Source: a bacterium
GTDB taxonomy: Bacteria > Spirochaetota > Spirochaetia > JABEVK01
Assembly (NCBI GenBank): GCA_021782055.1
Contig: JAJXVP010000121.1
Location: 1-7,786, forward strand
Direction of reading: 5' to 3'
DNA: 7,786 nucleotides
In this document: piece by piece, positions 4,833 through 7,786 of the stretch
Layout of the letters: each line of letters starts with the position of its first letter
Numbering within the stretch: position 1 is the first letter of the stretch
Made by a program: the position numbers and the translations under genes
The notes under the pieces: model-generated
The model's database searches: none
Told to the model about the DNA's origin: nothing
Seen by the model: the letters and a program-made list of their open reading frames with translations, nothing else

Positions 4833-6455
4833 ATGGCAATTAAATTACGTTCCAAACTACTAGCCGGCTTTATTGGTGTCGCCCTCATCGGTACCGCTAT
4901 TGGTGCCGTCGGAATTTTTGGCATCACGACGGTGAACAACGCTGACACCAAACTCTATAAGATGATTACAGTCCCGATTAGCCAGTTGGTTGAGGTCACC
5001 AAAAACTTTGAGTTACTGCGTATCGCCAATATCAAATACGCAGAATCAGCAAACCTTACTGACGCGGCCCCCTACGAAACTCAAATCAATGCGGCAGAGG
5101 CCCAACTAAAAAACCTGACGGATGAGTTTCGCGCTACCCTACTAACAGAAAAAGGTCGTCAAATCGCCGCTTCTTTCGACACGGCCTTAGCCTCGTATGA
5201 AAGTGATATTACCCAAGTAATTACTAATATCAAAGCTGGTAAACACGATGCCGCCATTGCTATCGTGAACGGCTCAGCAGCCGTCACCGCCGGGAAGGCC
5301 GCCGAAGCCCTGGACGCCATAACCGCTGACAAAGTTATGCTGGCCAAAGAAACCTCGGAAGGAAATACCAGCTTAACGAATTCGATGGTAACCCTTATGA
5401 TTGCCATCATTCTTTTGGGTTTCTTGGTTTCGATTGGTTTGGCCCTTTGGATTGGGGTATGGATGATTTCACGACCGCTATTGGCCATTTCAAAAACTTT
5501 GGGCGGTGGGGCCGGGCAGATCGGCGTCGCCAGCGAACAGCTATCCAGTTCTAGTCAAGAAATTGCCAACGGCGCCACCGAACAAGCCAGTTCTATCGAA
5601 GAAACGACCAGCTCTATGGAAGAGCTCTCGTCGATGGTCAAGCAAAACCTGGTCAATGCCAAAGAATCGAGCACGCTGGCAGATAAGTCTGCCCAATTGG
5701 GTCAGGACGGGGCGGGCCAAATGGGCAAAATGCTCGAAGCGATGAGCGAAATCAGCCGCTCCTCCAGTGAAGTGGGCAAGGTCATCAAAGTGATTGACGA
5801 CATTGCATTCCAAACCAACATTTTAGCTCTGAACGCGGCAGTAGAAGCGGCCCGTGCTGGTGAAGCGGGTATGGGCTTTGCCGTTGTCGCCGACGAAGTG
5901 AAGAACCTGGCCAACCGCTCTGCGGCGGCGGCCAAAGAAACCGCCGAAATGATTGAAGGCTCCATTCGCAAATCGCAAGCAGGGTTGGACATCGCCACCA
6001 AGTTGGGTGAACTCTTCCAAGAAATCGTTTCGGTCGGCAAAAAAGTCAGCGAAATGGCCCGCGAAGTCGAATCGGCTTCACGTCAGCAAGACACAGGAAT
6101 TGAACAGGTCAACAAAGCCATAGTTCAGTTTGATGAAGTCGTTCAAGCCAACGCGTCGAGTGCCGAAGAGACTGCAAGTGCCGCTCAAGAACTGCAATCA
6201 CAAGTCGCTTCGCTCAATGAGATTGTGGCTCAGCTTTCGAAACTGGTTTCGGGAATCGAGACGCACGAAACGGTTACGGCCACCAGAACCCCAGCCTCAC
6301 ACACTACTGCGCATACGACCTCGCATAGCCCTGCCTCCAAGGCGCATTCGGCACAAACCTTGTCGTTACCGCACCACGCGCCTCGCCCTGGCAAGACTCG
6401 GGAAGTCAACCCCGAACAACTGATCCCGTTTGAGGATGATGAAGATTTAAAATGA
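4833..6455 (+). CDS. Methyl-accepting chemotaxis protein with periplasmic helical sensor and shortened HAMP
   Basis: The 540-residue transmembrane receptor has TM1 (about 9-30), a mostly helical periplasmic region (31-185) of the size and look of a four-helix-bundle (4HB) sensor, TM2 (about 186-209), and then only a HAMP first-helix stub, '[18 protein letters not shown]', before the signalling coiled coil. The hairpin tip is classical: '[20 protein letters not shown]' (321-340) and '[20 protein letters not shown]' (341-360). Candidate methylation sites are the Glu pairs at 256-257, 263-264 and 445-446, in Ser/Thr/Ala context. The spacing from these pairs to Glu344 matches E. coli Tsr, as I recall it, without gaps, which suggests the 36-heptad class. 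After the hairpin comes a His/Thr/Ser-rich tail (about 478-520) and an acidic end '[11 protein letters not shown]'. No NWETF-type pentapeptide is present, so CheR should not need tail docking. The stop overlaps the cheR start (ATGA). The ligand is unknown. Confidence 0.95.
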   Translation: MAIKLRSKLLAGFIGVALIGTAIGAVGIFGITTVNNADTKLYKMITVPISQLVEVTKNFELLRIANIKYAESANLTDAAPYETQINAAEAQLKNLTDEFRATLLTEKGRQIAASFDTALASYESDITQVITNIKAGKHDAAIAIVNGSAAVTAGKAAEALDAITADKVMLAKETSEGNTSLTNSMVTLMIAIILLGFLVSIGLALWIGVWMISRPLLAISKTLGGGAGQIGVASEQLSSSSQEIANGATEQASSIEETTSSMEELSSMVKQNLVNAKESSTLADKSAQLGQDGAGQMGKMLEAMSEISRSSSEVGKVIKVIDDIAFQTNILALNAAVEAARAGEAGMGFAVVADEVKNLANRSAAAAKETAEMIEGSIRKSQAGLDIATKLGELFQEIVSVGKKVSEMAREVESASRQQDTGIEQVNKAIVQFDEVVQANASSAEETASAAQELQSQVASLNEIVAQLSKLVSGIETHETVTATRTPASHTTAHTTSHSPASKAHSAQTLSLPHHAPRPGKTREVNPEQLIPFEDDEDLK

Positions 6456-7246
6456 TGAGTGACCTAGGCACGCTGAGTGCAGAGATTTTGGACCGCTTTC
6501 GGGATCTGATCCAGAAAGAATCCGGGATCTTCATAGGCGAGCAAAAGGATTACCTCTTGGTGAGCAAGCTGTCGCGCTTTTTGCGCGTCAGCGGCTACAC
6601 CGATCCTCAAGCGTTACTGAGCGACCTGATCAGCGGCAACCCAGAGCTCCTGGAAGGTTTGATCAATGCCGTCACGACCAACCACACCTTTTTCTTTCGG
6701 GAATCCAATCACCTCAAGATTCTCCGACGGGATATCCAGGTGAAGGGGTTGAACAAACCACTCATCTGGGTTGCCGCAGCTTCCACGGGCGAAGAGGTGT
6801 ATTCGATCATCATTGAATTACTTGAAGCCGGGATTGTCAGCTTTTTGGTTGTCGCCTCGGACATCAACCGCGACGTCTTACTGCACATGAAGCAAGGTGT
6901 CTATCACCCCCAAAGGATTCGAGAAGTGCCCCCCGACCTCCTTTTCAAATACTTTGACCGTACGCCTGACGGCAATTACCGTGTCAAAGATTTTCTGAAA
7001 AGTTATCTGGTGGCCAAAAAACTCAACTTGTTAGACTCGTTTCGATTTCAAGCCAAGTTTGACTACGTCTTTTGCCGCAATGTTCTGATTTACTTTGACA
7101 AACCGACACAACAGCGCGTCATCGACAACCTTTTGGATAATTTAAGCGACTTCGGCTACTTGTTCATTGGCCATTCCGAGACCTTGATGCACCTGAGTGA
7201 CCGTGTCGAATCGGTCTTTACCTCTGTGTACAACAAAAAACTATGA
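6452..7246 (+). CDS. cheR: Chemoreceptor glutamate methyltransferase CheR
   Basis: The 264-residue cytoplasmic enzyme transfers methyl groups from S-adenosylmethionine to receptor glutamates. Seen: the N-terminal helical domain (about 1-75), '[10 protein letters not shown]' (75-84), the SAM-binding loop '[11 protein letters not shown]' (109-119; the family usually has ACSTGEEPYS), 'ASDIN' (135-139), a beta-subdomain region around '[19 protein letters not shown]', the signature '[13 protein letters not shown]' (203-215), and '[11 protein letters not shown]' (235-245). Length is close to E. coli CheR (about 286). The start may be ATG 6452, overlapping the receptor stop, or the adjacent ATG 6455; no good Shine-Dalgarno is present (GGA at 6434-6436 is 15 nt away), so re-initiation after receptor B translation is likely. 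Its substrate is presumably receptor B, whose Glu pairs fit; receptor A has none that are clear. Confidence 0.96.
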   Translation: MMSDLGTLSAEILDRFRDLIQKESGIFIGEQKDYLLVSKLSRFLRVSGYTDPQALLSDLISGNPELLEGLINAVTTNHTFFFRESNHLKILRRDIQVKGLNKPLIWVAAASTGEEVYSIIIELLEAGIVSFLVVASDINRDVLLHMKQGVYHPQRIREVPPDLLFKYFDRTPDGNYRVKDFLKSYLVAKKLNLLDSFRFQAKFDYVFCRNVLIYFDKPTQQRVIDNLLDNLSDFGYLFIGHSETLMHLSDRVESVFTSVYNKKL

Positions 7247-7280
7247 TTCGCGCTAGTTTAGGAAAAAGTGAGCACAGGTA

Positions 7281-7724
7281 ATGACCAAGTACTACCTCAA
7301 GCCCGGTTGGGTCTACGCTTCTGCAGACCCGGTCCTGATTGAAACGGTTCTCGGCTCTTGTGTCAGTGTGTTCCTTTTTGATCAGCGGCTGAAATGCGGG
7401 GGAGCCAATCATATTGTCTACCCCCAAGCCCCCCCGGCACAGCCCTCGACAAAGTACGGCGATGTCGCGATGAAAGTTTTATTTCAATGTCTGCGAGAGT
7501 TAGGGTCTCGCCACGAAGACCTGACAGCCCGTATCCTCGGTGGAGCTTCGATTGCAGATAACCAAACTTCACTGGCGGCCGTAACCGAAAACTTGGCAAT
7601 GGCAGAGCGTTCCCTACGCCGTCAAGGGATTACCGTTGTTCACCGAGAAACAGGAGGCAACCGAGGGCGCAAAGTCGTCTTTGAAACAGCCTCCGGGAGA
7701 CTATCATGGCAGTATTTGACGTAA
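7281..7724 (+). CDS. cheD: Chemoreceptor glutamine deamidase CheD
   Basis: The 147-residue cytoplasmic enzyme converts receptor glutamines to glutamates, creating methylation sites; in some bacteria it also binds CheC. Seen: catalytic Cys27 in 'VLGSCVSVFLFD' and His44 in 'GGANHIVYP', at the same residue numbers as in Thermotoga CheD as I recall it. The third catalytic residue there is Thr21; here position 21 is Glu and Thr is at 22, so the alignment needs checking. The 'ILGGASI' and 'GGNRGRKVVFETASGRL' family blocks are intact. Starts are constrained: an in-frame TGA at 7269 leaves ATG 7281 as the only upstream choice, although its Shine-Dalgarno (AGG at 7276-7278) is close and weak. It lies 34 nt after cheR, and its last 19 nt overlap cheB. 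No CheC is encoded in the window. Confidence 0.95.
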   Translation: MTKYYLKPGWVYASADPVLIETVLGSCVSVFLFDQRLKCGGANHIVYPQAPPAQPSTKYGDVAMKVLFQCLRELGSRHEDLTARILGGASIADNQTSLAAVTENLAMAERSLRRQGITVVHRETGGNRGRKVVFETASGRLSWQYLT

Positions 7725-7786
7725 ACCCGCCCCTTCGCGTTTTGATTATTGATGATTCGGCGGTCGTCAGAGAAATTTTATCTCAA
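7706..7786 (+). CDS. cheB: Chemotaxis methylesterase CheB, N-terminal 27 residues (cut by window end)
   Basis: An ATG inside the cheD end opens a frame that stays open to the last base: 'MAVFDVNPPLRVLIIDDSAV' then 'VREILSQ'. The beta-strand plus Asp16-Asp17 pair followed by SAVVRE is the standard start of a CheB receiver domain, whose C-terminal methylesterase would demethylate and deamidate receptors. GGGAG at 7695-7699, 6 nt upstream, supports this start. The position directly after cheR-cheD and the 19-nt overlap with cheD also fit CheB. Since only the first part of the receiver is visible, another receiver protein cannot be strictly excluded. Confidence 0.85.
   Translation, partial: MAVFDVNPPLRVLIIDDSAVVREILSQ

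Overview
This window is most of a single chemotaxis (che) operon, all on the + strand, lying directly downstream of the 3' end of a purine-biosynthesis gene. Order: 'purD (partial) | cheA - receptor-like protein A - cheY - cheW - chemoreceptor B - cheR - cheD - cheB' (partial, cut by the window end). Genes are packed tightly: ATGA overlaps at cheA/receptor A and receptor B/cheR, a 19-nt overlap at cheD/cheB, and gaps of 62 nt or less elsewhere. No stretch over 300 bases lacks a gene. I saw no tRNA, rRNA, CRISPR, IS element or integrase.

The organism is a Gram-negative-type, probably motile bacterium of about 50% GC by eye. The gene set, with the che genes grouped around cheR-cheD-cheB, resembles che clusters of the former 'deltaproteobacterial' groups (Bdellovibrionota, Myxococcota, Desulfobacterota). 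This placement is an inference with low confidence, because nothing in the window is a taxonomic marker.

How the parts work together: chemoreceptor B has a conventional periplasmic helical sensor and a signalling hairpin of the usual length. It would control CheA through CheW. CheA would phosphorylate CheY (output) and CheB. CheR, CheB and CheD would methylate, demethylate and deamidate receptor B for adaptation. No dedicated CheY-P phosphatase gene (cheZ, cheC, cheX) and no flagellar or pilus gene lies in the window, so the output machinery is not identified.

The most interesting departures from the textbook pathway are these. (1) CheA has no recognisable P2 domain between its phosphotransfer and dimerisation domains; that stretch holds two 24-residue motifs resembling the MshEN type known to bind cyclic-di-GMP. 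(2) Receptor A is membrane-anchored, has almost no periplasmic part, and ends in a helix with an FQxxDxxxQ motif that matches the spacing of the catalytic Asp and Gln of CheZ; it is encoded immediately before cheY. (3) CheA has a Gly in place of the conserved Asp in its ATP-binding N-box, and its RMVP motif is altered. (4) Receptor B has a much shortened HAMP region and a His-rich tail without a CheR-docking pentapeptide.
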